Shown: positions 26,489 to 36,167, counted from the stretch's first letter. The stretch: 64,000 nt of DNA from UBA1672 sp051967755 (GCA_051967755.1 JBQDYD010000002.1:372001-436000), one strand, 5' to 3'. Translations and numbers: made by a program. Notes: generated from the sequence alone by a model not told the origin.

Positions 26489-28768
26489 ATGAAGATATCC
26501 CCGAAGAAAATTGCGAAAAGAACGCTCAAGCTTTGTACATGGTCTTTGGCGGTTTTGATGTGTTTGGTGGTGTTCGTGCAAGTGGCATTTTGGGCTGCAA
26601 TTGTATGGATTAACACAAGCAGCGGTCAGAGCTTTTTACAATCTGCGCTGGGGACGCAGTTAAAAGACAGTGGATATACGGTAAAGCTGGGTGGTTTTTC
26701 ATATATTTTTCCAACGCTTATGGGGGTCGGAAGCTTGACCGTGTATGAGGGGGATAATCCATTGGTTTCTGTAAACCATGTCCGTCTTGATCTTGATGTT
26801 TTCCCTCTTGATGAAAAGGTTTTATCTGTCGATTTGAATATTGGTGAGGTCATAATAGAGCAATCTAAAAAGCAGGCTACAGCTAATCAAACGGCAGAGA
26901 AAACATCGCCTGTACCGATTGTTTTGGAAAGCTCTGCTCTGCCTGATATTTATTTTAGACGCATCGTTATTGATGATCTAAGCATCGGTAAGCTTGTTGT
27001 TAAGGGGGCGGATGACCTCGTCCTTTCGCCGTCGCTTGCGGGGGATGTGACGTTAAGTAACGGGCGTCTTGTGACTGTGTCATTGCATTATACTGATGAT
27101 GCACAGACACGGGTGGCATATATGCCGCGTTATATCGATATAAAGGGCGTGTATAATACTGTTCTGTCTGATCTGAATATTGAGAATATCAAAGTTCAGG
27201 CGCCTGAATATACTGTGTCCAGTCACGCGCAAGCCACCTTTAGGCAGGGGCAAGAATTTAAGGCGACGCTGACTGCGAAAACAAGTTTGGTAGAGAATTT
27301 ATCGCCTCTTAAGGTGACTGTTACGGCGAAAAATGCTGCTGACTTCTTTGTAAAGGTCGCAGGTAAGGGGAGCTATTTTGAAAAAGCAATTTCCCTTAAT
27401 GCAGATATCGCATCGCGCAGCCAGGTCTTCGATATAAAAAATTTGAATATTCGTGCGCCTGATGTCGGTGTTACGGGGAATGTGTCTTTCGATACGAGCA
27501 AATCCATCGCAACGGGTAAGGTAACGGCAAAGTTAGACAGCTTGGTCGCGTATCAATCATTTGTCGGTGCAGGGCATGAGTTATCGCCGACAACTGCGGA
27601 TATTGCGTTGATTCAATCTGCATCAGGGCAGGCGTTTAAAATAGGGGTAAAATCGGCAGGGTATAAAAATCGTGATGCGAACTTATCCCTCAAAAATATC
27701 GTTATGGATGCCTTATTTAGCGGACAAGTCTTTACCCTTAATTCGCTCACCTTGCAGGATAAAGATAAAAATGACCTCAAAGCAAAAGGCACATTTAATA
27801 TTGCGACGCAAACAGCGGATTTTTCATTGCGGGCGGATAAATATAGGGCCCTAAAAGGGGATATAGCAAATGGCGTGATAAATGCAGATATAAGGTTTTT
27901 TGGTGATCCGTCGAAATACACACTTAGCGGTAACATTAATCCGGAACGTATTGAGATTAAAATTCCGGAACGTATGGGCGGAACCATCCCGCAACTGAAT
28001 GTCGAAACGAAGGCAGACGCAAAGAAAAAGCAAGCGCCTGACATTACAGAAGCAATCGATCTTGATCTGATTGTTGATGCTCCGCGCCAGATTTTTGTTC
28101 GCGGTTGGGGGTTGGATGCGGAATTTGGCGGAAAGCTTGAAGTGAAGGGAACGGCAAAAACGCCAAGAGTATTTGGCGATTTTTCAGTGATAAGGGGGCG
28201 TTTTGCAGAATTTGGAAAGAAATTCTCGATCGCAAAAGCAAAGATGCTTTTCTCCGGCACAATACCGCCAAGCCCGAAGATGGATATTCTGACCGAAACC
28301 AAGGCGGGTGATATCATCGCGAAAATTGCCATAACAGGTAATGTAATGAAACCTGAAATGAAATTCCTTTCAGAGCCTGCATTGCCGCAAGATGAGGTGA
28401 TGTCACATATTTTGTTCGGACAGGACATGGAGAAAATCACACCGTTCCAGGCCGTGCAGCTTGCCCAAACAATGCAAAGATATTCAGGATTAGGCGGTTC
28501 GGGTGGCGGGTTTGATCCTATGGGCATGCTGCGTTCAGTAACCGGCCTTGATGATATCCGCGTGGAGACAGATGAAGAGGGGCAAGCGACGGTAGGCGCG
28601 GGGAAATATTTGACCGATAAGGTCTATCTTGAATTTGAAGCCGGATCAGAAGAGGATAGCGGTAATGCAAATGTGCAGGTTGAGTTGACGCCAAATATCA
28701 CATTGGAAAGCGAAGTCGGACAAGATGCACGCGCGGGTGCAGGGGTATTTTGGAAGTGGGATTACTAA
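26489..28768 (+). CDS. tamB: TamB-like inner-membrane anchored translocation protein (DUF490)
   Basis: A 759-aa protein with one N-terminal membrane anchor (about 17-42), a long repetitive beta-rich body of AsmA/TamB type and the C-terminal DUF490 domain (about 500-759) ending GAGVFWKWDY, typical of TamB. It is much shorter than E. coli TamB (about 1,260 residues), mostly in the beta-rich body. Translation probably begins from the AGGA at the tamA stop. It spans the periplasm to TamA. Confidence 0.9.
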   Translation: MKISPKKIAKRTLKLCTWSLAVLMCLVVFVQVAFWAAIVWINTSSGQSFLQSALGTQLKDSGYTVKLGGFSYIFPTLMGVGSLTVYEGDNPLVSVNHVRLDLDVFPLDEKVLSVDLNIGEVIIEQSKKQATANQTAEKTSPVPIVLESSALPDIYFRRIVIDDLSIGKLVVKGADDLVLSPSLAGDVTLSNGRLVTVSLHYTDDAQTRVAYMPRYIDIKGVYNTVLSDLNIENIKVQAPEYTVSSHAQATFRQGQEFKATLTAKTSLVENLSPLKVTVTAKNAADFFVKVAGKGSYFEKAISLNADIASRSQVFDIKNLNIRAPDVGVTGNVSFDTSKSIATGKVTAKLDSLVAYQSFVGAGHELSPTTADIALIQSASGQAFKIGVKSAGYKNRDANLSLKNIVMDALFSGQVFTLNSLTLQDKDKNDLKAKGTFNIATQTADFSLRADKYRALKGDIANGVINADIRFFGDPSKYTLSGNINPERIEIKIPERMGGTIPQLNVETKADAKKKQAPDITEAIDLDLIVDAPRQIFVRGWGLDAEFGGKLEVKGTAKTPRVFGDFSVIRGRFAEFGKKFSIAKAKMLFSGTIPPSPKMDILTETKAGDIIAKIAITGNVMKPEMKFLSEPALPQDEVMSHILFGQDMEKITPFQAVQLAQTMQRYSGLGGSGGGFDPMGMLRSVTGLDDIRVETDEEGQATVGAGKYLTDKVYLEFEAGSEEDSGNANVQVELTPNITLESEVGQDARAGAGVFWKWDY

Positions 28769-28784
28769 AACACGCCGTGTTTTT
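28767..28784 (+). terminator. Weak terminator-like hairpin after tamB
   Basis: Seven-bp stem AAAACAC / GTGTTTT with a GCC loop directly after the tamB stop; the U-run is part of the stem. Only three G-C pairs, so function is uncertain. Confidence 0.35.
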
Positions 28785-28882
28785 CCAAGATGTTCACATT
28801 AAAGCATAGCCGTTTCCAGACATATGTTTGAGTTTTTAAATCAACGCGTTAATCTGATTGCTGTAATAAAAGGAATATAGTG

Positions 28883-29950
28883 ATGCTAAAGAAGTTAGCG
28901 ATATTACTGTGTACTGTTGGCCTCGCCGCGTGTAACACGATGAGCGCAGGCACTAATAATACCCCTTCAGATATTAGCGGAGGCTCTGGCAGTCAATCGG
29001 TTAATCCGTTTCAATCCTGGTGGAGCTTTTATGATGATGACATTCTCGATCGCTTGGTTACATCTGCATTAAGTTTGAATCCCTTGGTCGCCGCGGGTGA
29101 TAAAAAAAGCGTCACGGGCGGGGATGCGCAATCTGATGCGGCGGTGATTTCATCATATAAAGATATGCGCGTGGGCTTGGTGAAGGCGGTTGTTCAGAAT
29201 TATATTGAATATAGATATATCCAAAATCAAAAGCATCTATTGTCCGAATATATGGCAGAGCAAACTGCGGCTTTGGAGGTTGCTGATGCTCAGAGTGCTA
29301 AGATCCTTGAAATTGAACTGGATGCGTTGTTAGAGCGTAAGAATGATTATGAGAAACGCCAGTCGCAAATACTGGAGCAGTTGGCGGCCTCAACACGGTT
29401 ACTGCCTGAGTTTATCTCTGAATTGATGAGAGAGCGACAGCCTGTTCCGACCTATGATTTATCTGCGGCATTTTTGACGGATACGCGTCATGTTTTGGTT
29501 AATACGGCGCATGTTCAGGCGGCGCTTGCGCAGTTACGAAAGAATGTCGGAGATGGTATCGCACGCAACGAGGCGGTGTCTGTTTTTCCTTCCGTGCCTT
29601 TAAACGTTCTGTTTGGCATATCAGATCAAGTTTATTCTAAAGAAAACTTCTTGTGGCGCGTGTCCATTGGTCATGCTGTTCGCGCTCTGGAATTTGAACA
29701 ACTGGAAGGCCGCGTTTTTTACAAGCGCGATATACAAGAATATAAGGATACGGTGACGGCCTATATTTTGGATGTGGAGCGCATCTTGGTTGCGTATGCA
29801 ACTTTGGAAGAGCAAGCGGTGGTGTTACAAGCCGCGATAGAAGATGCAGATGAAAGTAATATCTATAAAGCAAAATTAGCAGGTTTAAGAGCCGCGTTTG
29901 AGAAGTCAAAAACAGTAACTGAGTTGTTTGATACCCTTAACCTTTACTGA
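28883..29950 (+). CDS. Reduced NodT/TolC-like outer membrane factor lipoprotein
   Basis: A 355-aa protein; ATG 28883 has AAGGA 9 nt upstream. The lipobox LAAC follows a short hydrophobic segment, so it is a lipoprotein. WWSFYDDDILDRLVTSALSLN matches the start of NodT-type outer-membrane factors, and VVQNYIEYRYIQNQ matches their first long helix. FPSVPLNVLFGI resembles the second-repeat FPS...LLFG block. Family members have about 460-490 residues. Here the stretch between the two first motifs, which normally includes a membrane-crossing beta hairpin, is largely absent, and the second repeat is also shortened. No RND or MFP pump gene is adjacent. Transport function is therefore doubtful. Confidence 0.65.
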   Translation: MLKKLAILLCTVGLAACNTMSAGTNNTPSDISGGSGSQSVNPFQSWWSFYDDDILDRLVTSALSLNPLVAAGDKKSVTGGDAQSDAAVISSYKDMRVGLVKAVVQNYIEYRYIQNQKHLLSEYMAEQTAALEVADAQSAKILEIELDALLERKNDYEKRQSQILEQLAASTRLLPEFISELMRERQPVPTYDLSAAFLTDTRHVLVNTAHVQAALAQLRKNVGDGIARNEAVSVFPSVPLNVLFGISDQVYSKENFLWRVSIGHAVRALEFEQLEGRVFYKRDIQEYKDTVTAYILDVERILVAYATLEEQAVVLQAAIEDADESNIYKAKLAGLRAAFEKSKTVTELFDTLNLY

Positions 29951-29965
29951 TACTGTGTCGTCATT

Positions 29966-31330
29966 ATGACGATACAATCAATTGACCCGAAAACGGGAAC
30001 TGTCATCAAAACCTATGTGGAATTAGATGACCAAGCTGTTCAAGATTTATTAGCGCGTGCGCATGGGGCATATGGTTTGCACAGGCGTACTTCATATAAA
30101 GAGCGCGCGAAAAAAATGATTGGCGTGGCTGATTATTTGGATTCGCATAAGGATGATTTAGCGCGCATTGCGACGCAGGAAATGGGAAAAACCTTGGCTT
30201 CTTCCATTGCCGAGGTGGAAAAATGCGCTGATCTTTGTCGTTTTTATGCCGATAAGGCGGAAGGGTTCTTGAAAGACCAGCCGATTGATATCGGTGCCTC
30301 ACAATCCTATGTGCGATATCTCCCTATTGGGATCGTACTGGCCGTTATGCCTTGGAATTTCCCATATTGGCAGGCTTTTCGTTTCGCTGTACCCGCATTA
30401 ATGGCGGGCAATGTTGGTGTTTTGAAACATGCCTCTAATGTGCCGGGATGTGCAATGGCGATAGAGCATGCATTTAAAAAGGGCGGATTTGATAATCATG
30501 AATTCCAAAGCGCGCTTATTGGCTCATCAAAAGTCGAGGCGGTGATTAAAGATGATCGTGTGCGTGCGGTTACTTTAACAGGGTCAGAAGGGGCGGGGCG
30601 CGCTGTGGCTGCTCAAGCCGGAAAGGCCCTTAAGAAAACAGTTCTGGAGCTTGGGGGCAGTGACCCTTTTATCATCATGCCATCAGCGGATATTGAGAGA
30701 ACATTGGACTTGGCGGTGAATGGCCGCGTGCAAAATAATGGTCAAACATGTATTGCAGCCAAGCGATTTATCATTCATGAGGATGTTTATGATTTATATA
30801 AAGCCAAGCTCATAGAGCGTTTTAACGCGCTCAAAGTGGGTGACCCTTTGCAGGATGACACGGATGTTGGGCCTTTATCTATGAAAGCCATTCGCGATGA
30901 ATTGCATGAACAGGTACAGCAAAGCATTAAACAAGGCGCCATACGATTATGCGGTGCGGAGCCTATGGAGCAAGAGGGCTGGTTTTATCGCCCAGGGCTT
31001 TTGGAAAATATTGATCCGGATAATATCGCATATAGTGAAGAATTATTCGGCCCTGTCGGTTTACTGTTTAAGGTCTCTTCAATCGACGAAGCAATTGCCG
31101 TGGCCAATGACACGCGTTTTGGTTTGGGCTCGGTTATTTGTTCCCAAGATGAAGGGGAGATCGAGTTGGCAATTAACCATATCGATGCGGGATTAACGAC
31201 AGTAAACGGTAATGTGGCCTCACATCCTGCGCTACCTTTTGGCGGGGTTAAATCATCAGGATACGGGCGAGAATTGTCTTCGGATGGAATTCGAGAATTC
31301 GTAAATATTAAAACAATAGTCGTGCGTTAG
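29966..31330 (+). CDS. sad: NAD(P)-dependent succinate-semialdehyde dehydrogenase
   Basis: A 454-aa aldehyde dehydrogenase of the Sad/GabD type. Catalytic Glu lies in LELGGSDPF and catalytic Cys in NNGQTCIAAKRF; PWNFPYWQ and the C-terminal PFGGVKSSGYGRELS are typical of Sad. It oxidises succinate semialdehyde to succinate, for example from GABA or lysine/putrescine breakdown. Substrate assignment within ALDHs is tentative. It begins 15 nt after the lipoprotein gene. Confidence 0.85.
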   Translation: MTIQSIDPKTGTVIKTYVELDDQAVQDLLARAHGAYGLHRRTSYKERAKKMIGVADYLDSHKDDLARIATQEMGKTLASSIAEVEKCADLCRFYADKAEGFLKDQPIDIGASQSYVRYLPIGIVLAVMPWNFPYWQAFRFAVPALMAGNVGVLKHASNVPGCAMAIEHAFKKGGFDNHEFQSALIGSSKVEAVIKDDRVRAVTLTGSEGAGRAVAAQAGKALKKTVLELGGSDPFIIMPSADIERTLDLAVNGRVQNNGQTCIAAKRFIIHEDVYDLYKAKLIERFNALKVGDPLQDDTDVGPLSMKAIRDELHEQVQQSIKQGAIRLCGAEPMEQEGWFYRPGLLENIDPDNIAYSEELFGPVGLLFKVSSIDEAIAVANDTRFGLGSVICSQDEGEIELAINHIDAGLTTVNGNVASHPALPFGGVKSSGYGRELSSDGIREFVNIKTIVVR

Positions 31331-31370
31331 AGCTCAGGGAGCCCTAACGCATCATGATTTGTTTTATCTT
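31324..31370. terminator. Terminator between convergent sad and FNT genes
   Basis: Twelve-position stem with one mismatch, GCGTTAGAGCTC / GAGCCCTAACGC (31324-31335 with 31339-31350), loop AGG, followed on the plus strand by a T-rich but interrupted tail (ATTTGTTTTATCTTT). It starts inside the last codons of sad and may serve both directions. Confidence 0.5.
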
Positions 31371-32149
31371 TCGAACCTAACCTGATTATATGCAAGCAGG
31401 GCAAACAGGCATGTACCGCCAATAATATTACCTGCACATGCGGCGACTAAAAACCTGACTGTTTCGTACAGGCCGATATCACCTTGGATAAGCAGAAGGA
31501 ATGCTTCCGCAGAACCGGCGACGATGTGAGAAAAATCACCGATTGCGATGATATAAGTCATCATAACAATCACAAAGAATTGCGATCCGCCATGCGCACT
31601 GGGCAGCATCCAAACCAAACACGCAATCAGGAAACCGGCAGGAATCCCCAGCTTGAATGTGTGCCAGAAGTCATGCATCACGGCATGTTTTGATATGTCT
31701 GTAAAGACGGCGAGCAATTCAGGCGAGACAATATTCAATTTCACGACCAAGAATGCCGCAATAAACGTACCGACAAAGTTTGTACAAAGCACCGCCGCCC
31801 ATAGTTTTCCGGTTCGTATGAAGTTACGTTTTGTACGTTTTTCAAGCAGAGGCAAAACAACGGTAATTGTGTTTTCAGTAAAAAGTTGTAATCGTGCAAT
31901 AATCACAATTACAAACCCAAACGTATAACCAAAATTCTCAATTAGGAAATAATCACCATCACCGGGAAGGTGGTGACGCAGATATCCCTCACAGAATAAA
32001 GAAAAACTGATGCATAGCCCGGCAATTAAACCTGACCACGCTAATGAAGGGATAGGGCGTGATAGCTCTTCTTCACCTTCGGTTGCGATAATTTCATAAA
32101 TTGTTGGGGATGCTAAGCGGAGCTGCCTATCAATATTATCATCACTCAT
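31364..32149 (-). CDS. Formate/nitrite transporter family channel (YfdC-like)
   Basis: A 261-aa membrane protein with six hydrophobic segments in the FNT fold. The segment IGDFSHIVAGSAEAF is the FNT pore-helix signature in its YfdC-like version, and LFTENTITVVLP matches the second half-helix. YfdC-type members lack a firm substrate. An acidic cytoplasmic N-terminal extension (about 35 residues) precedes the first helix. It is monocistronic or shares a unit with the small protein upstream. Confidence 0.85.
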   Translation of the reverse strand: MSDDNIDRQLRLASPTIYEIIATEGEEELSRPIPSLAWSGLIAGLCISFSLFCEGYLRHHLPGDGDYFLIENFGYTFGFVIVIIARLQLFTENTITVVLPLLEKRTKRNFIRTGKLWAAVLCTNFVGTFIAAFLVVKLNIVSPELLAVFTDISKHAVMHDFWHTFKLGIPAGFLIACLVWMLPSAHGGSQFFVIVMMTYIIAIGDFSHIVAGSAEAFLLLIQGDIGLYETVRFLVAACAGNIIGGTCLFALLAYNQVRFER

Positions 32150-32174
32150 AATCTATATTTGCCTTTAAATTAAG

Positions 32175-32336
32175 TTATGAACCACTTGAAAACCACATAT
32201 AAATCAACGGTATCCAAATAAAGCTCAGTGTTAATGTACCTTTTACACACTGATATGCGACCCAGACCCAAAACAAATTTTTGCCCGGGCGCTTGAGTTT
32301 TGATCTAAACGTGCTGTCGGATTTTTCTTTAGTCAT
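32175..32336 (-). CDS. Small single-pass membrane protein
   Basis: A 53-aa protein with a basic N-terminal half (KLKRPGKN) and one C-terminal membrane helix (WVWVAYQCVKGTLTLSF, then WIPLIYMWF). The internal ATG 32336 is favoured over the TTG at 32363. The aromatic-rich pattern resembles small conserved alphaproteobacterial proteins I have seen without a function. It lies 25 nt upstream of the FNT channel on the same strand, so it may be an accessory of it. Confidence 0.6.
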   Translation of the reverse strand: MTKEKSDSTFRSKLKRPGKNLFWVWVAYQCVKGTLTLSFIWIPLIYMWFSSGS

Positions 32337-32438
32337 TTTAGGTTTACATGCTACCATTAGCAAGTAATGTCAATATCACTGTTATGTATGCTAGATTTTA
32401 TAAGATATCCATTCGAAAGAATACTTAAAAAGAGTTTT

Positions 32439-33221
32439 ATGTGTTCTTTTTATGGGGTCAGTTTTTTTGCATTCCTTTTTGTTTTATGCCCAATGCCTGT
32501 CAGCGCCGATAGTCCGTTACCCATCGCAACGCCCGGTGAGAAACGAAATCCGGGGCAGCCGATTTTGGGACATGCTGACTTAGAAGATATTAAATCGCGC
32601 CAATCAGAAAACCCTGAATCGATATGGCATCGCTATAAAAAACCGACAGACAGATCTTTAAGCCATTATCCGGCATATGTTCCAAATGCACTTCCCGATC
32701 CGTCAAAAACATACAGTAAAGAAGCATACAAACATCTAAAGAATATGGCGCTTTATTGTAATTATAATTGGGTGCACGATAAGTGCATGCATACATTATC
32801 TATGCTGGGAATTGCGGTGACCAAGGATTACCTGATCAAAATTCATAAATCCGAAAAGGCTCCCGCGGATTTGATTGAGCCGGCAAAGAAAAATTTAAAA
32901 GAGGGATGTTCGGGAATATTGTTGAAGCGCGGCGGAACAATACAATCCATCGATATGAGTAACGGCATGAAAGAATGTGTTGGTACCATGAAGGCGATTG
33001 GGGATGCGCTTCGTGTCTATCCTAATCATGAGCTCAGGCAGTTGGCGCTTAGTTCAACGTTTTGCATAGAAAGACAGCCCAGATGTGATGTCGTAGAGGC
33101 GCAACTTTCCCTGATCGCAAAACCTGAATTGGCTTTAATCCAGCCTGTCCAAAATGACACTGAGGAAGACAGTCAGGCAAGTGAAGGCGCGGACAATAAT
33201 TCATCAGAGGATGCGCAATAG
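32439..33221 (+). CDS. Hypothetical exported protein
   Basis: A 260-aa protein from ATG 32439 (AAGAG upstream); in-frame starts at 32367 and 32388 would add a basic N-terminal extension. Signal peptide ends near PVSADS. The mature part has seven cysteines (for example LYCNYN, HDKCMHT, KEGCSG, MKECVG, TFCIERQPRC), suggesting disulfides, and a Ser/Asp/Glu-rich tail. No recognised family. Convergent with the PodJ-like gene, 4 nt apart. Confidence 0.65.
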   Translation: MCSFYGVSFFAFLFVLCPMPVSADSPLPIATPGEKRNPGQPILGHADLEDIKSRQSENPESIWHRYKKPTDRSLSHYPAYVPNALPDPSKTYSKEAYKHLKNMALYCNYNWVHDKCMHTLSMLGIAVTKDYLIKIHKSEKAPADLIEPAKKNLKEGCSGILLKRGGTIQSIDMSNGMKECVGTMKAIGDALRVYPNHELRQLALSSTFCIERQPRCDVVEAQLSLIAKPELALIQPVQNDTEEDSQASEGADNNSSEDAQ

Positions 33222-33225
33222 ATTT

Positions 33226-35670
33226 CTATTGTGAATATTGAGATGATGCACTCAGATATTTGATCAAATCTTCGGAGACTACTCCGTTTACTTCTAAATC
33301 AGCAGACTTTTGAAAAGCTTCGATGGCGTTGCGTGTCATTGGCCCCATAACACCGTCGACCGGGCCCGGATATAGACCGCGGCGCATCAGCTCGGCTTGG
33401 GCAAGTGATATCAATTTCTTTGTGTCCTGAATGCGCGGTGATTTTACAACCGGGCCGGATTCCGTATTCTGCACTTTTGCAACGATGCGATTAATGTCTT
33501 GTGTGCTGACCCCCAATGATGCCGCGAGTTGGTTTAGCGCCGAGCTTGCTTCGGAGCTCCCGTTTTGTGCTGCATTTTGATACCATGCAAGTGCCAAGTC
33601 AGGCTTCACATCGCCTAATAGGCCATTTTCATAGATTAACCCAAGGTTATACGCGGCTTCGCTAATGTTTTGGTTTGCGGCCTCTCTAAAATAGTATGTT
33701 GCCTTTTGCGGATTATAAGGGACACCGATCCCCTCAATATTTGCGATTCCCAGATTATACTGTGCTTCCGGATGGCCTTGGCTTGCCGCATCTGTATATA
33801 GCTCTAGGGCTTTGTCTAAATTTGTTTCAACGCCCAGACCCTGATGGTAAAGAACGCCAAGATTATACTTTGCATTTGCAACGCCATTATCTGCGGCCTC
33901 TTGAAACCATTTTACGGCGCGGGGTAAATTACGCTCTATATTGGCATGACCGCCAACATAAATTGCGCCCATATCATGTTGCGCTTCGGGGATGCCGTCA
34001 AAGGCTTTGTTCTCAATTCTTTTGGCAACATCTGTTAATTTCGGATCAGGTTTTATACGGCGCTTTAACGCAGATTTGTAAACGCTGTCGATCACTCTTT
34101 GGGAAACAGCAGAGGGAGAGGAAACTTTAACCTCACCCGGTTCAATTTGATTAAGACGTTCTGCAACTTTTTGCGGATCTTCATTCATAGCCGCTAGCAT
34201 CTCCGCATCATTATTGATGTCGAGCGGCTTATCCTTTTTTATTGCGGCGGGATCCTCCACACCTTTGTGAATAGTAATGCCATGCGCCACTGTTGTTTCT
34301 GGGTCGGCTTTCGGCGGTATTTCAGCAGGAGCCACTGCGGGGGAAAAGCTATTCGTGCTCTCAGGTCTTTTCTGGAAATCAGGTTTTGGCGGATCTTCTA
34401 TGATCTCTGCGGTTTTTGTTTCCTCAAAATCGATTTTCTCAAGGACATCATCTTCCACGATGGGCGCTGTTTCTTCCTCCAGCGCGCTTTCCTTATAATT
34501 TGATTGATCCAAGCTTACCGTAGGCGGTTGCAATGCCGTTGGCTGCGCTCTTTGAGGGATGACATCAGGGCGGTTTGCTGCGCTCATAATCCATCCGATT
34601 AACAGAACAACCACCAGCAATAAGACAAGGCTTGTTGTTTGAATGCGAACAGGTTTGCGCCACCATGGCATCATGGCTTCTTCGTGCAGGCGTTTCTGTA
34701 GTGCCATCGGGTCGGTTTGCAATGCTTGATCTGTGATTTGCGGCATATCGATACCGCCGACACCCTGATCAGTAAGAAGCACCATAGCCTTGGCATTCAG
34801 GGCATCGCGTGTTTCCAGTACGGCCTGCTCAATGCGCTCAACTTTTCGCAGGATGCGATTGCGATCCTCTATGACTTTGTCGATTTTGCGATCAAGCTTG
34901 AGGTATTCTGATGAGGCATCTTCGATTTTATTCTCAAGCGCATCGGCGCGTGTTTCCGCTTCGCCGACGCGTTTTGTCAAGGCGACATAGGCGGCAACAT
35001 TATTGACCATTTTTTCATTCTGGTCTTTTTGCGCCTTTTCCAGGGTCTTGTGCTTATCCTCTAAACCCTTTGTTTGATCCTCAAGGCCTTTTGTTTTTTC
35101 TGCGAGGTCTTTTGCCGCTTTGGCTTGCTCTTCGGCGCGTTTTTTTGCTTCGCTCTTGATGTCTTTTAAGGCATCGGTCTGGCTGTCGGCTTTTTCCTCA
35201 AGCTCTTTAACAAGGTTTTTCGCTTCTTCCAGCTGTTTCAGCGTGCTTTTAACCGTTTGCTCAACGCGGGTTGTCTTTTTGCTGGTCTCATTTTGCTTTT
35301 TCGCAACTTTTTGTTCCAGATCAATATAGTCATTTTCCTGTTTGGCTGTCTTTTCCTCCAGTGACTTGATCTTGGCTTTATATTCTTCAATATCAGGTGC
35401 ATTAGCGGGCTTGGGCGCTTTCGCAATTTTGCCTTCCAATGATTTAATCGTCGCCTTATATCCCTCAAGTTCTTTTTTGATGGTGGCTTGATCTTGCTTA
35501 GAGTCTTTAAGCTTGGTGTTCAAAGATTTAAGCAACAGCAAAATTTGCATCTGCGTGTTGTTTTTTGTGATGACCGGCTCTTTTGGTGCCTTGACCGGCT
35601 CGCTCGGTGTGTCGTCATTATCAGGACTTTTAAAATACACACGCCCTTCGGATGTCTTCTTGAAACCCAT
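33226..35670 (-). CDS. PodJ-like polarity protein: coiled coil, one TM, SEL1 repeats, peptidoglycan-binding domain
   Basis: An 814-aa protein; ATG 35670 has AAAGGA about 9 nt upstream. Cytoplasmic residues about 45-295 are a long Lys/Glu/Ala coiled coil. One TM helix lies at about 347-365 (counting from two residues before this ATG), followed by a Pro/Glu-rich linker. Four or five SEL1-like repeats follow (about 565-740; motifs AKYNLGVLYHQGLGV, AQYNLGIANIEGIGV and AAYNLGLIYENG). The C-terminal peptidoglycan-binding domain is at about 750-808 (YPGPVDGVMGPMTRNAI). This order matches Caulobacter PodJ, which organises the cell pole. Function by architecture only. Confidence 0.8.
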   Translation of the reverse strand: MGFKKTSEGRVYFKSPDNDDTPSEPVKAPKEPVITKNNTQMQILLLLKSLNTKLKDSKQDQATIKKELEGYKATIKSLEGKIAKAPKPANAPDIEEYKAKIKSLEEKTAKQENDYIDLEQKVAKKQNETSKKTTRVEQTVKSTLKQLEEAKNLVKELEEKADSQTDALKDIKSEAKKRAEEQAKAAKDLAEKTKGLEDQTKGLEDKHKTLEKAQKDQNEKMVNNVAAYVALTKRVGEAETRADALENKIEDASSEYLKLDRKIDKVIEDRNRILRKVERIEQAVLETRDALNAKAMVLLTDQGVGGIDMPQITDQALQTDPMALQKRLHEEAMMPWWRKPVRIQTTSLVLLLVVVLLIGWIMSAANRPDVIPQRAQPTALQPPTVSLDQSNYKESALEEETAPIVEDDVLEKIDFEETKTAEIIEDPPKPDFQKRPESTNSFSPAVAPAEIPPKADPETTVAHGITIHKGVEDPAAIKKDKPLDINNDAEMLAAMNEDPQKVAERLNQIEPGEVKVSSPSAVSQRVIDSVYKSALKRRIKPDPKLTDVAKRIENKAFDGIPEAQHDMGAIYVGGHANIERNLPRAVKWFQEAADNGVANAKYNLGVLYHQGLGVETNLDKALELYTDAASQGHPEAQYNLGIANIEGIGVPYNPQKATYYFREAANQNISEAAYNLGLIYENGLLGDVKPDLALAWYQNAAQNGSSEASSALNQLAASLGVSTQDINRIVAKVQNTESGPVVKSPRIQDTKKLISLAQAELMRRGLYPGPVDGVMGPMTRNAIEAFQKSADLEVNGVVSEDLIKYLSASSQYSQ

Positions 35671-35816
35671 TAACAACCATCCTTTCGGGAAGTTACCCAG
35701 AAAAATTAGAATTTACGTATAATTAATATGCATAATACATACAGATTCTGGTGTGAAATGGTCAAGATTTTCAAGGCGGCGCAGCATTTAACCTCTGGAT
35801 AACAAGACTCCGGGCG

Positions 35817-36167
35817 CTACTTTAAGGTATTTTCATATGATTTTTCATCAAAGCCGAGCAAGATTTCATCGCCTTGAACGAGGAGGGGGCGTTTAATCAT
35901 GGAGGGATTCGCGGCGGCTTGCTCAACGGCCTTATTTTCATCCATGGTTTCTTTGATGTCGTCAGGCAGTTTCCGCCATGTCGTGCCGCGGCGATTAATC
36001 ACATTTTCCCATCCGTGCATCTTGATCGCGGCGATGAGTACGTCTTTATCGACCTCTTGCTTTTTATAATCATGGAAATCATATGCAACGCCGTTTGCAT
36101 CCATCCATTTGAATGCTTTTTTCATCGTGTCACAGTTTTTAATGCCATAAATTTTCGGGGCGGCCAT
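35817..36167 (-). CDS. ArsC/Spx-family protein (YffB-like)
   Basis: A 116-aa thioredoxin-fold protein. The start APKIYGIKNCDTMKKAFKW has the single Cys of the ArsC/YffB motif, and MIKRPLL matches the conserved Arg-Pro region. Family members are arsenate-reductase-like or Spx-like; YffB itself has no proven arsenate activity. It is 4 nt downstream of the TlpA-like gene and so probably co-transcribed with it. Confidence 0.85.
   Translation of the reverse strand: MAAPKIYGIKNCDTMKKAFKWMDANGVAYDFHDYKKQEVDKDVLIAAIKMHGWENVINRRGTTWRKLPDDIKETMDENKAVEQAAANPSMIKRPLLVQGDEILLGFDEKSYENTLK

Noticed and set aside
27613..28527. Minus-strand 304-codon open frame
   Set aside because: Antisense to the DUF490 part of tamB; Ser/Pro/Phe-rich shadow translation.
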